Positions 42,760 through 51,457 of a stretch of DNA of 64,000 nucleotides are shown one piece after another. Numbering within the stretch: position 1 is the first letter of the stretch; each line of letters starts with the position of its first letter. Origin of the DNA: Shimia sp047124445 (GTDB taxonomy: Bacteria > Pseudomonadota > Alphaproteobacteria > Rhodobacterales > Rhodobacteraceae). The stretch lies in assembly GCF_047124445.1 (NCBI RefSeq), contig NZ_CP138921.1, positions 62,001-126,000 of the forward strand, given 5' to 3'. A program made the translations under genes and the position numbers. The notes beneath the pieces are model-generated. The model saw only the letters and a program-made list of their open reading frames with translations. It did no database searches and was not told the origin of the DNA.

Positions 42760-43596
42760 TTGGGCGCGTTTGATAGCTCGAGCATTGTTTTCAATGTTTC
42801 GCCCGCGGACCTTGACGTTTGGCCCTATGCCGTACCGGTGGCGGGGCGCACGGTTGCGCGGGGCGCAGATGGCATGGTGCGGCAGAACTATCACCAACAT
42901 GTGTTGATCCTTACGCTAGGGGGCACAGGGGTTATCGAGGTTGGTGGCGCCGCATATGAGGCGAGGGCGGGCGACCTCGCATGGATTGATACCGCGCTGA
43001 CCTATGCGCATGGCGCGGAGGCTGAAGAGAAATGGAGCTATCTCTGGATGGCCGTTTCAGGGCACGGGCTGGATGCCGTACGTCTGCAGTTGGGGTTTGA
43101 TGCGGCACCGATCGAGAGTGGGTGTCAGGAATTGACTGGGGCATTTGACGCGGCTCTTGCCACGCTCTTTCGGGCGAACGCCAACACCCCCGGCGCTTTA
43201 AGTGCGTTGGTGGGCAATGTGCTCGGCAAGGTGTCCTCTTTGCGCTCAGTCAATCCTGTAGCCAGGGACTCATCGGTGGTTTCCAAGGTCGCCGAACAGG
43301 TTCGCAAAGAACTGGACCGCGCCTGGACCATTGCTGATATGGTATCCTTATCTGGCTTGAGCCAGTCCCAGTTGTTTCGCCGTTTCAAGGCAGAGACTGG
43401 CAACAGCCCGATGGGTTGGCTGCGTAAGGAGCGGATTGTTTTGGCAAGCTATGTGTTGCGCACTACGGAAAAACCGATTGCACAGGTGGCCTTGCAATGC
43501 GGCTACCAGGACCCGTTTCACTTCAGCCGGGATTTCAAACGGATGCAGGGCCTTTCGCCTCGGACGTATCGGGTTCAAGCGCAAGGGGAAGAGTGA
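42760..43596 (+). CDS. AraC-family regulator with cupin sensor domain
   Basis: 278 aa. TTG start at 42760 with GAGGG about 9 nt upstream; a nearby ATG is out of frame. N-terminal cupin-like arm ('GGTGVIEVGGAAYEARAGDL') and C-terminal AraC double helix-turn-helix from about 175 ('LSGLSQSQLFRRFKAETGNS', 'QVALQCGYQDPFHFSRDFKR'). It follows the ferredoxin by 12 nt, suggesting control of the P450 unit. Its last 62 nt overlap the convergent glycosyltransferase gene, so both C-termini are encoded by the same DNA on opposite strands. Confidence 0.88.
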   Translation: MGAFDSSSIVFNVSPADLDVWPYAVPVAGRTVARGADGMVRQNYHQHVLILTLGGTGVIEVGGAAYEARAGDLAWIDTALTYAHGAEAEEKWSYLWMAVSGHGLDAVRLQLGFDAAPIESGCQELTGAFDAALATLFRANANTPGALSALVGNVLGKVSSLRSVNPVARDSSVVSKVAEQVRKELDRAWTIADMVSLSGLSQSQLFRRFKAETGNSPMGWLRKERIVLASYVLRTTEKPIAQVALQCGYQDPFHFSRDFKRMQGLSPRTYRVQAQGEE

Positions 43597-45409
43597 TCTG
43601 TTCCAGCTCTGGTAGCTGAATTGGCGATTTTTGCTTTCGCCCGCTGAGTTTGATTGAAAGCATGCTTTCCAAAGTGAAATAGGCGCGCATCATTCGAAAC
43701 ACCGTGTATTCGGGCAGGCACAAAATGGCGCGGGGCGTCTTGTTGATGATAATCGCCCCTAGGGCCACCAAGGTTGGCGCGCCGAGGATCACAGCGGCAA
43801 CGGCCGTCCAAAGAGGACGCGGGCCGGTGTCGAAGGGCTCCAGTAATTCAATCAAACCAAAGATCACCAAGGGGATGCCCATGGTGCGCACGGCTGTATT
43901 CAGCAACATGATGGGCAAGACAAGCCAGCCACGCAGAGATGGGTTACGAAATTCCGTTGCTTCGCGGCAGCGCGCTGTGATGTGAAACGCGGAACGGAAC
44001 CAGCGCATGCGCTGTTCGCGCATATGTGCGTAAGTCGCCGGGACTTCGGATTCGTAGCGCACCTGCGGGTCGACCTGGATGCGGTAACCCAACTCGCCAA
44101 TGCGCATCGACATATCACTATCCTCGCCGTTGAGGCCAAAGGCGAAGCCGCCTAGTTTGCGCACCAGATCACTGTGGTAGACTGCAAACATGCCGGGGAT
44201 CGCGACTTGGCCGTCAATCGCGGTGTTGGCAATGGCATAGTACCCATGATTGATCAGCACCTCAGCCAATCGAGCGCGCTCAAAGAAGGAGCGGCCACGG
44301 GTGTTGGGAACGCCGCCCAAGCACCCAAGGTGCGGATCGGTGAAGTGGCGTAAGGCAAACCGCAAGGAGTCTGGATCAATTTGAGTATCAGCATCGATCC
44401 GGATGACCAAACCAGTTGTCACAGCTGCAAAACCTGTGTTGAGAGCGTGCGCTTTGCCTGGGCGCGGTTCGTTTATGACAACCCCTTTGGCGTGCTCGAA
44501 GCGGTCAAAGGTTGTGTTGGCAACGTCAAACGTGCCGTCGATTGAGTTGTTGTTCACTACATAAACCGTGACCTGACCTGAGTACCTTGCGGCAGCCTTG
44601 TCGATGGCCTGCAGTGTGGCTGCGATGATGTATTCTTCGTTGTGAGCCGGAATGACAATTGTGACATCTGGCGCGAAGTCTCTCGCGTATTTTTCTTTCC
44701 GACGGTCCCAGACCGCCAGCAGATACATCATGAAAAAAAACGATGGCAGGAACAAGAACACCCCGGGGCCAAGACCGCCTAACAAAGCGCGGCCTCTGAG
44801 CCAGAAGACTGTTTGCAAATCCAACTGATTGACCCACCAGGACAAAATGCCTGCGAGGGCTACCAGTACCCAAAACCGTCCAAACGAGCGGAGGGGATGG
44901 GCTGGTGTCACGGCCATATGTACAGGCGCGGGCATTTCGCCCCAAGTGTAGAGACGGGCGGAGAAGATTGCGAAACCGATCAGACCCGTCGCGATTTGAA
45001 GATTGCGCAGAGAAATCGGGACATCGAATGCCTGCCAGAGAAAGACAGAAAACAGATCGATGGCGAGACAAATTGCCAGAAATGAAACGACCAGATCGGC
45101 AATGAATTTCAGGCGTACAATGGCGGAGCCGTTGGCGAACACCCCAAAACTCACAAAAAACGCCAGCAGAAAGTGGCGAATGGCGATAAAGTGTTGCCCG
45201 GGCACTGGCGCAAAGACCCAGTCATTGGCCGTGAAAAAGCTTCCGAGCAGCGCGTCGTTTTGCAGGACAATCAGGGATAGGGCGCCGAGCGCAGTAAAAG
45301 TGGCCAAAACCGCTGGCGCTTTCCAAAGCGGCACGCGGCCAGACAGTTTTGCGGGCTGGCTGTCCACCGACCAGTATTCGTTTTGGGAGGCTTTGGGTGG
45401 CTCGCTCAC
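43535..45409 (-). CDS. Membrane glycosyltransferase family 2 (BcsA/NodC-like)
   Basis: 624 aa from GTG 45409 (AGGAGA upstream). About five N-terminal TM helices, a cytosolic GT2 domain at about 245-480 and further C-terminal TM helices. Catalytic motifs: 'PAHNEE', DAD 339-341, GED 428-430 and QRMRW 466-470 (the QxxRW motif of processive synthases). This is the layout of inner-membrane enzymes that polymerise and export a glycan. It lies downstream of the SQD1-like gene, separated by a terminator, which suggests use of UDP-sulfoquinovose or a related sugar (inference). No PilZ domain or BcsB partner seen. Confidence 0.88.
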   Translation of the reverse strand: MSEPPKASQNEYWSVDSQPAKLSGRVPLWKAPAVLATFTALGALSLIVLQNDALLGSFFTANDWVFAPVPGQHFIAIRHFLLAFFVSFGVFANGSAIVRLKFIADLVVSFLAICLAIDLFSVFLWQAFDVPISLRNLQIATGLIGFAIFSARLYTWGEMPAPVHMAVTPAHPLRSFGRFWVLVALAGILSWWVNQLDLQTVFWLRGRALLGGLGPGVFLFLPSFFFMMYLLAVWDRRKEKYARDFAPDVTIVIPAHNEEYIIAATLQAIDKAAARYSGQVTVYVVNNNSIDGTFDVANTTFDRFEHAKGVVINEPRPGKAHALNTGFAAVTTGLVIRIDADTQIDPDSLRFALRHFTDPHLGCLGGVPNTRGRSFFERARLAEVLINHGYYAIANTAIDGQVAIPGMFAVYHSDLVRKLGGFAFGLNGEDSDMSMRIGELGYRIQVDPQVRYESEVPATYAHMREQRMRWFRSAFHITARCREATEFRNPSLRGWLVLPIMLLNTAVRTMGIPLVIFGLIELLEPFDTGPRPLWTAVAAVILGAPTLVALGAIIINKTPRAILCLPEYTVFRMMRAYFTLESMLSIKLSGRKQKSPIQLPELEQITLPLALEPDTSEAKGPASV

Positions 45410-45430
45410 CGTATCTCCTAAAAAATGAAC

Positions 45431-45464
45431 AAAAAAATCCGGCCCGATTGTTGTATCGGACCGG
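45431..45464 (-). terminator. Rho-independent terminator after the SQD1-like gene
   Basis: On the minus strand CCGGTCCGAT, loop ACAACA, ATCGGGCCGG, then A and seven T. Stem of 10 bp with one wobble (45439-45464) and T tract at 45431-45437. It lies 19 nt after the SQD1-like stop and before the glycosyltransferase gene, so read-through would be partial. Confidence 0.8.
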
Positions 45465-45483
45465 GATGGCGTTTGGGAAGTAA

Positions 45484-46716
45484 TTATGCGGCGGGCTGCG
45501 CTTGACCAGCAAGCAAAGCCGCTTCTGTCACCACACCGGCGTGCTGGTCTTTGGTCCAGATCGAGGCCGCGGCGACGGTGGCACAGTCAAAGCGATCCGC
45601 GTAGCGCTCTGCGATCTCGACGGTTTCCTCCAGTAGTCCTTCTTCCAGCGTGGTGGGCTCCAGTCCCAGCGCGATGAAGCTTGCGTTGCTGACCCTAAGG
45701 TCGTTTTCTGCCGCTTCTTTGCGGGGGTTCTCGACCATGGCCACCTGTGCCCCGCTAATAGACGCCACAAGGCGTGCCAGATCACGAACACGGTGGGTTT
45801 CTGTCATCTGGTTGCGGATCACAACGCGCTCGCCTTTTGCGGGTGGGTTTTCGATCGCCAAGCGAATGCAGCGCACAGTGTCGCGAATGTGGATAAACGC
45901 GCGGGTTTGACCGCCGGTGCCGTGCACCGTCAGGGGGTGGCCGACAGCCGCCTGAACCAGGAAGCGGTTCAAAACTGTGCCGTAGTCACCGTCATAGTCG
46001 AACCGGTTGATCAGGCGTTCGTCCAGTTTGGTTTCGGGAGTTTGTGTGCCCCAAACAATGCCCTGGTGCAGGTCGGTCACTCGGATCTGGTCGTTCTTCG
46101 CGTAGAACTGGAAGAGCAGTTGATCCATGGATTTTGTCATGTGGTAAACGCTGCCCGGGTTGGTTGGGTAGAGGATTTCCCGCTGGTAGATGACGTTGTC
46201 ATCGCCTGAGACCATGACTTTTTGGTAGCCTTCCGGGATTTCCAGGCCGTCGCCATCGTAACCGTAAACGCCCATGGTGCCGAGGTGCACAACATGTGTG
46301 TCCAGCCCCAGTGCCGCAATCGCGGCAAGCAGGTTGTGAGTGGCGTTGATATTGTTGTCCACGGTGTAGCGTTTCTCGGTCAGGCCGCGCATGGAGTAGG
46401 GAGCGGCACGTTGTTCGCCAAAGTGCACAACGGCTTCCGGCTTCAATTCGTCCAGTAGGGAGTGCAGGGCGTCAAACTGCTGTGCTGTGTCGATGTTTTC
46501 GAAGCGGATGGTATTGCCGGACACCTCTTCCCAGGCTGCAAGGCGATCTTCGATGGATGCGATTGGGGTGAGGCTTTGTGCGCCAAGGTCTTCGTCGATG
46601 CGCCGGCGGGACAGGTTGTCCACGATGGTTACGTTGTAGCCGCTGCGCGACAGGTGAAGCGATGTTGGCCAGCCGCAGAAGCCGTCGCCGCCGATGACAA
46701 TGATGTTCTTTTCCAT
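45484..46716 (-). CDS. sqdB: UDP-sulfoquinovose synthase-like (SQD1/SqdB) epimerase
   Basis: 410 aa from ATG 46716 with GGAGGG upstream. Extended SDR: NAD motif 'GGDGFCGWP' (9-17) and catalytic Thr147, Tyr191, Lys195 ('GTMGVYG', 'YHMTK'), matching SQD1 spacing; 'VVHFGEQRAAPYSM' is a signature of UDP-sulfoquinovose synthases, which join sulfite to UDP-glucose. Length is that of SQD1/SqdB. The usual sulfolipid partners SqdA/SqdC/SqdD or SqdX are not adjacent; a GT2 glycosyltransferase is. So it may serve either sulfolipid or a sulfoquinovose-containing polysaccharide. Has its own promoter region (46717-46914). Confidence 0.85.
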   Translation of the reverse strand: MEKNIIVIGGDGFCGWPTSLHLSRSGYNVTIVDNLSRRRIDEDLGAQSLTPIASIEDRLAAWEEVSGNTIRFENIDTAQQFDALHSLLDELKPEAVVHFGEQRAAPYSMRGLTEKRYTVDNNINATHNLLAAIAALGLDTHVVHLGTMGVYGYDGDGLEIPEGYQKVMVSGDDNVIYQREILYPTNPGSVYHMTKSMDQLLFQFYAKNDQIRVTDLHQGIVWGTQTPETKLDERLINRFDYDGDYGTVLNRFLVQAAVGHPLTVHGTGGQTRAFIHIRDTVRCIRLAIENPPAKGERVVIRNQMTETHRVRDLARLVASISGAQVAMVENPRKEAAENDLRVSNASFIALGLEPTTLEEGLLEETVEIAERYADRFDCATVAAASIWTKDQHAGVVTEAALLAGQAQPAA

Positions 46717-46914
46717 GGTAGTTCCCTCCAAAATTTTGTTTCGGTGTTGGAGAGATTTCGCGTTTCCCTTTGGGTTCTTTTGAAGTTCGCGCTTCATCTC
46801 ATGAACCAAAGATGGGATATGTGAATGAGTTTCACTTAAGAATTTGAGACAGGATTGTCAGCAGATGTGCCAAAGTGGCACGACGCTTCAAATAATGTCT
46901 CAGCGGATGGGGGG

Positions 46915-48033
46915 CTAAAACGTCCAGCGGACGCCGGCGAGAAATGCCAGGCTGTCTTCATACTGGGCCGCGGAGTCAGAGTATTCGTATCTGCGAAGCA
47001 ACGCATAAAGATCGACCTTGGGTGATTTTACTTTTTGCACCACCGCGATCCCGTAGGAACGGCTAGAACTGAAGGACACGGGAGATGAGCGGTTTTGATA
47101 GATGCTGTCGCCGTCATAGATGTCGACGGAGATGGCCGTCTGTCCTAGGTCGAACCAGCGGCCGATGTAGCCTAGTTTGCCGTAGTAATAATGTGCGCCG
47201 CTGCTCTCGTGTCCGGTTGCCATGGTGATGTTCCAGCCGCTGGGGCGGTGCAGGATGGATCCGGAGGCGATAAAAACGTTGGGACGCTCTTCTATCCAGC
47301 GCAGCGCGCCGCCTGCGCGGACGCGAAAGTCGCCGTGATCCCCATCGTACCGCAGGGACGTGTCTGCATAGAGTTGATCGTCGCTGTAAGAGAGTACTTC
47401 TTGACCGGCGGCAGCGACGAAGCGCCAGCCGTTGGTGATTGGCGCATCGTATCTCAGCCGCAGGCGGCGGGAACTGCCCATGGAGCGAAAAGCCTGTTTG
47501 ACCCGTTTGTTGTCGGGGGTGTTTGCGCCTAGCGGAACCAGAAGTTGCCCTCCGGCAGCATCTTGCACCGGTGTCCCTGCAACTACAGTTGTGAGCGAGA
47601 GGTCCAGACCGGTGATGCCGTCCGCGGACATGGCCCCCTGTCCGATGGTGAACCGGCCATAGGTGTCGTGCACGAAACCAACCTCGAGTTTGCGAAGCTG
47701 CGTGCGGTCAAACTCGTAGTTGTCGTCGTGCGGGTCGTTGCGGTTGACGACATTGGTTTCTTTCCATTTTAGCGCAATTTCACCGCGCGCGTGCAACCGC
47801 CAGCCGTCGTTGAGAGGCGTGTCATAGGTGGCGCCGATCCTGGAAACAGACTTTGAATTGTCGACAAACCAATAGGTGTTGTCTGTTGGGCCATCATCAT
47901 AGCTCAAGACGCCGCGGTTGATTTGGCCATAGAACGTGACGCCTTGTGGAGGCGCGTCATTCTGTTGTGACGCCGCAGATGTGGCGCTGCTGAGCAGAGC
48001 CGTAAGTCCAAGAGCTGTGATGGCTTTTTGCAC
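46915..48033 (-). CDS. Outer-membrane porin-like beta-barrel
   Basis: 372 aa from GTG 48033, chosen because GGAGGG lies 6 nt before and a signal peptide follows ('AITALGLTALLSSATSA'). Mature N-terminus 'GVTFYGQINRGVLSYDDG' is the classic first strand of general porins, and the protein ends 'GVRWTF' with the C-terminal Phe needed for BAM recognition. Multiple strand/turn repeats between. Last gene before the sugar operon's end, 112 bp from the first Gfo/Idh/MocA gene, so likely the outer-membrane entry for the same carbohydrate. Confidence 0.82.
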   Translation of the reverse strand: MQKAITALGLTALLSSATSAASQQNDAPPQGVTFYGQINRGVLSYDDGPTDNTYWFVDNSKSVSRIGATYDTPLNDGWRLHARGEIALKWKETNVVNRNDPHDDNYEFDRTQLRKLEVGFVHDTYGRFTIGQGAMSADGITGLDLSLTTVVAGTPVQDAAGGQLLVPLGANTPDNKRVKQAFRSMGSSRRLRLRYDAPITNGWRFVAAAGQEVLSYSDDQLYADTSLRYDGDHGDFRVRAGGALRWIEERPNVFIASGSILHRPSGWNITMATGHESSGAHYYYGKLGYIGRWFDLGQTAISVDIYDGDSIYQNRSSPVSFSSSRSYGIAVVQKVKSPKVDLYALLRRYEYSDSAAQYEDSLAFLAGVRWTF

Positions 48034-48145
48034 GGGCCGCCCTCCTGAAGGTATCAGAAGGGATAGTGGCGGTCGTTTCAAGTATTTGCAGGACCGATCG
48101 GAGGCGAGCGCGTTGGTCCTGCAACAGAATGCTGAAGTCTTGGCG

Positions 48146-49261
48146 CTATAGTGTCTGCCAGGCTGCGTTGTTTTTTGACGACTGTTGGCAAGCGTGAATG
48201 AAGCGCATACCCGCGAGACCATCCTGAAGTCCTGGAACATCTTGAGCCGCTCCATGCTCGCCTGACAATTCGCGGGCGATGTCGCGGTAGAGGGTGCCGA
48301 AGGCCTCCAAATAGCCCTCTGGGTGACCTCCCGGTGTCCGTGACACGGCGTTCGCAGCGTTGTTTGCGCCGGCACCTGCACGGGTGATGCGTTGTTCGAC
48401 ACCGCCAATGGATGTGAAGATCAACTGATTGGGGTTTTCCTGCTCCCAAAACAGCCCGCCTTTGGTACCGTGAATGCGCAGTTTCAGCCCGTTTTCTGTG
48501 CCTGTTGCCACTTGGCTGGCAAAAATGGATCCGCGGGCGCCGGACGTAAAGCGGAGCATGATGTTGGCATTGTCGTCCACTTGTCGCCCACCGACAAAGC
48601 TGCTGAGGTCCGCGGCAAGATGGCTGGCCTGCTCGCCAACGACAAATGTCGCCAAATGATATGCGTGGGTGCCGATGTCGCCGATTGCGCCTGCGCCGCC
48701 GGTGCGTTCGGGGTCCGTGCGCCAGGCTGCCTGAACATTGTCGGGATCGGCGGGGCGGGAGAGCCAATCTTGCAGGTATTCTGCATGCACCAAGCGAAGG
48801 TCGCCCAACTCACCGTCTTCAATCATCGCTTTGGCCTGGCGGATGAGCGGTGACGCGCTGTAGTTGTGGGTCAGGAAAAAGCGTGCGTCGTATCCGTCGC
48901 AGTTCTGTGCAAAGGCTTCTGCCTGCGTCAGATCGGTGGTGAGGGGTTTGTCGCAAATAACGTGGATGCCGGCAGCCAAAAAGGTGCGTGCGATTGGCAG
49001 GTGCATATGGTTGGGGGTGACAATGGACACCGCGTCGATGCCGTCTTCGCGGGCGCTCTCAGCAGTCGCCATGTCCTCAAACGCGCTATAGCTCCGTTCC
49101 AGTCCCAACGAGTCTGCACTGCGCTGGGCTTTCTCGGGTGTTGAGGACAGGCAGCCAGCCACCAAATCCCAATGTCCGTCCAATCGGGCGGCCATGCGGT
49201 GCACGGCGCCAATAAAGGCGCCTTCGCCGCCGCCGACCATGCCAAGTTTCAGCTTTTGCAT
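48146..49261 (-). CDS. Gfo/Idh/MocA-family sugar dehydrogenase (1)
   Basis: 371 aa. N-terminal Rossmann 'GMVGGGEGAFIGAVHR', the conserved 'CDKPLTTDLTQAE' with catalytic-region Lys of the EKP-type motif, and a C-terminal alpha/beta domain with 'GAIGDIGTHAYHLATF' (metal-free His site). These enzymes oxidise or reduce a hydroxyl of a sugar or cyclitol with NAD(P). It starts 9 nt after the isomerase gene. With the second Gfo gene and two isomerases this looks like a 3-keto-glycoside pathway. Confidence 0.87.
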   Translation of the reverse strand: MQKLKLGMVGGGEGAFIGAVHRMAARLDGHWDLVAGCLSSTPEKAQRSADSLGLERSYSAFEDMATAESAREDGIDAVSIVTPNHMHLPIARTFLAAGIHVICDKPLTTDLTQAEAFAQNCDGYDARFFLTHNYSASPLIRQAKAMIEDGELGDLRLVHAEYLQDWLSRPADPDNVQAAWRTDPERTGGAGAIGDIGTHAYHLATFVVGEQASHLAADLSSFVGGRQVDDNANIMLRFTSGARGSIFASQVATGTENGLKLRIHGTKGGLFWEQENPNQLIFTSIGGVEQRITRAGAGANNAANAVSRTPGGHPEGYLEAFGTLYRDIARELSGEHGAAQDVPGLQDGLAGMRFIHACQQSSKNNAAWQTL

Positions 49262-49269
49262 TTCAACTC

Positions 49270-50325
49270 CTACAAACCAAGCAGCGCACGGGTGTCATCG
49301 CGGCTCAATCCGCTGTCGGCGAAATCGTCAAACGCCTTTTCGGTCACGTTGATGATATGATCTGCGATGAAGGGAGCGCCTTCTGCGGCGCCTGTAGCGG
49401 CATCCTTCAGGCAGCATTCCCATTCCAGAACTGCCCAGCTGTCGTAGCCGTATTGCGCCAGTTTGGAGAAGATGCCGTTGAAGTCGACTTGACCGTCACC
49501 AAGCGACCGGAAGCGCCCGGCGCGTTGAAGCCAAGGCTGATAGCCGGAGTAAACGCCCTGACGGCCATCGGGGCGGAATTCGGCGTCTTTCACGTGATAG
49601 GCGGTGATGCGTTCGTGATAAATGTCGATGAACGCCAGGTAGTCGAGCTGTTGCAGCAGGAAGTGACTTGGGTCGTAGTTGATGGTGCAGCGCTTGTGGC
49701 CGTTGAGACGGTCAAGCAGCATTTCAAAGGTTGCGCCGTCAAAAAGGTCTTCGCCCGGATGCAATTCAAACGCGATGTCTACACCGGCTTCATCGTAGGC
49801 GTTCATGATGGGCAGCCAACGCTTTGCAAGTTCGTCAAACGCTTCCTCAATCAAGTCTGCCGGCCGTTGTGGCCAGGGATAGAGATAGGGAAAGGCCAGA
49901 GACCCGGAGAAACTGACAGACGCGGTCAGCCCCAAGTTCCGCGAGGCCTTCGCCGCTTTAAGCAGCTGGTCTTGCGCCCACTCTTGGCGCGCTTTGCCAT
50001 TGCAATGCACCGCTGTGGGCGCAAAGCCATCAAATTGCTTGTCATAGGCTGGATGCACAGCCAGCAGTTGGCCCTGTATGTGGGTTGAGAGTTCGGTGAT
50101 CTCCAACCCGCGATCCGCCAACATGCCGATGAGTTCGTCGCAATAGGTTTGCGACGAAGCAGCCGTGTCGAGATCAAAGAGCCGAATGTCCCCAGAGGGT
50201 ATTTGAAGCCCTTTGTAGCCTAACCCCGACGCCCAATCCGCAATGGCTTCCAACGAGTTGAACGGCGCTTCGTCAGAGGCAAATTGAGCGAGGAACAGGC
50301 CAGGGCCTTTGAGATTTGTGGGCAT
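49270..50325 (-). CDS. Sugar phosphate isomerase/epimerase-like TIM barrel (1)
   Basis: 351 aa AP-endonuclease-2/IolE-like barrel. Metal-ligand segments typical of the family are visible: 'IAFELHPGEDLFDG', 'INYDPSHFLLQQLD', 'ITAYHVKDAEFRPDG' and 'WAVLEWECCLKD'. Members epimerise or dehydrate keto-sugars. Its ATG overlaps the preceding Gfo stop by one base (TGATG). It is longer than the second isomerase (248 aa), so the two are unlikely to be redundant. Confidence 0.85.
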   Translation of the reverse strand: MPTNLKGPGLFLAQFASDEAPFNSLEAIADWASGLGYKGLQIPSGDIRLFDLDTAASSQTYCDELIGMLADRGLEITELSTHIQGQLLAVHPAYDKQFDGFAPTAVHCNGKARQEWAQDQLLKAAKASRNLGLTASVSFSGSLAFPYLYPWPQRPADLIEEAFDELAKRWLPIMNAYDEAGVDIAFELHPGEDLFDGATFEMLLDRLNGHKRCTINYDPSHFLLQQLDYLAFIDIYHERITAYHVKDAEFRPDGRQGVYSGYQPWLQRAGRFRSLGDGQVDFNGIFSKLAQYGYDSWAVLEWECCLKDAATGAAEGAPFIADHIINVTEKAFDDFADSGLSRDDTRALLGL

Positions 50326-51455
50326 CAGGTCTCCTCCAGCTCCATGATTGCAAAGGCATCGTCCGCGCCAAAGGGCGCTGGGCGGTCGCAGGTGCTTTGG
50401 ATCGCGACAGTCTGGCCGGTGTCGCCGGATTGTAAGATCGCGCCCATGACCTCAACCACATGAAGGGCCAATTCATTGTTGCAGCGATGTTGGCGTCCAT
50501 CGCGGATGGCGGCGGCCATATCTGCCAAGCCCGCGCCGCGGTAATTGGCATTGTCGCCATCATTGGGTTTGGAGAATGGGTGGCCGGTGGAAATCAGCGC
50601 TTCATCTTCGTCGCTCCGGACAAGCCGGAGTTGGCCTCCGAAGAAGTTGGGGTCCGGCACATAGAGTGTTCCGTCGAGGCCATAGATTTCCATGTTGTTG
50701 TGCTCATGGGATTTGACATCCCAGCTGGTGCCGTAGCTGATGATCGCCCCATCTGCGAACTTCAGGATCGAATGAACGGTTGTCGGTGTTTCAACCGGAA
50801 TTTGCGCGCCATTTCGTGGACCACAGGCGATCGTGCGGTGGCTACGTGGGGTGCTGCTCATGGCTGTCACGCTTTCGACGGGGCCGAGCAATTGCACAAG
50901 GTTAGTCACGTAGTAGGGGGCCAGGTCAAAGATCGGCCCGGCACCGGGAAGGAAAAAGAAATCCGGGTTGGGGTGCCAATGTTCCATACCGCCGCTCATC
51001 ACGTGGATGGTGCCCGAGGTCACTTGGCCAATCTCGCCGTTGTCCAAAATCTCGCGCGCTTTTTGGTGGCTGCCACCCATAAACGTGTCAGGCGCGGAGC
51101 CGATGCGCAAGTTGCGAGCTGCGGCCAGTTCAGAAAGCGTGGCACCCTCTTCTGCAGTCAGCACAAAGGGTTTTTCCGAATAAACGTGCTTGCCGGCTTT
51201 CAGGATTTCGCTCGATACCTCAAAATGCGCTGCCGGAATGGTCAGGTTGACCACAATTTCAATTTCCGGATCGGCCAGGAGTTCTTCAATGCTCAAAGCA
51301 CGTAAGCCAAACTCGGCAGCCCGTGACTCGGCTGCTTCTGGATTCAAGTCGGCGCAGGCGACAACTTTGTAGTCTTTGAAAAACTGCCCCATACGCATGT
51401 AGGTGGTGGAGATGTTGCCGCATCCGATGATGCCAACTTTCACTGCGGTTCCCAT
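50325..51455 (-). CDS. Gfo/Idh/MocA-family sugar dehydrogenase (2)
   Basis: 376 aa from ATG 51455; an upstream start would overlap the isomerase gene. Rossmann 'VGIIGCGNISTTYMRMGQF', 'YSEKPFVLTAEEG' (EKP motif) and 'GPIFDLAPYYVTNLVQLLGP' in the C-terminal domain. Sequence differs clearly from the first Gfo protein, so the two probably act at different steps, such as oxidation of the starting glycoside and reduction after epimerisation (inference from the ycj pathway). Confidence 0.88.
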   Translation of the reverse strand: MGTAVKVGIIGCGNISTTYMRMGQFFKDYKVVACADLNPEAAESRAAEFGLRALSIEELLADPEIEIVVNLTIPAAHFEVSSEILKAGKHVYSEKPFVLTAEEGATLSELAAARNLRIGSAPDTFMGGSHQKAREILDNGEIGQVTSGTIHVMSGGMEHWHPNPDFFFLPGAGPIFDLAPYYVTNLVQLLGPVESVTAMSSTPRSHRTIACGPRNGAQIPVETPTTVHSILKFADGAIISYGTSWDVKSHEHNNMEIYGLDGTLYVPDPNFFGGQLRLVRSDEDEALISTGHPFSKPNDGDNANYRGAGLADMAAAIRDGRQHRCNNELALHVVEVMGAILQSGDTGQTVAIQSTCDRPAPFGADDAFAIMELEET

Positions 51456-51457
51456 GA

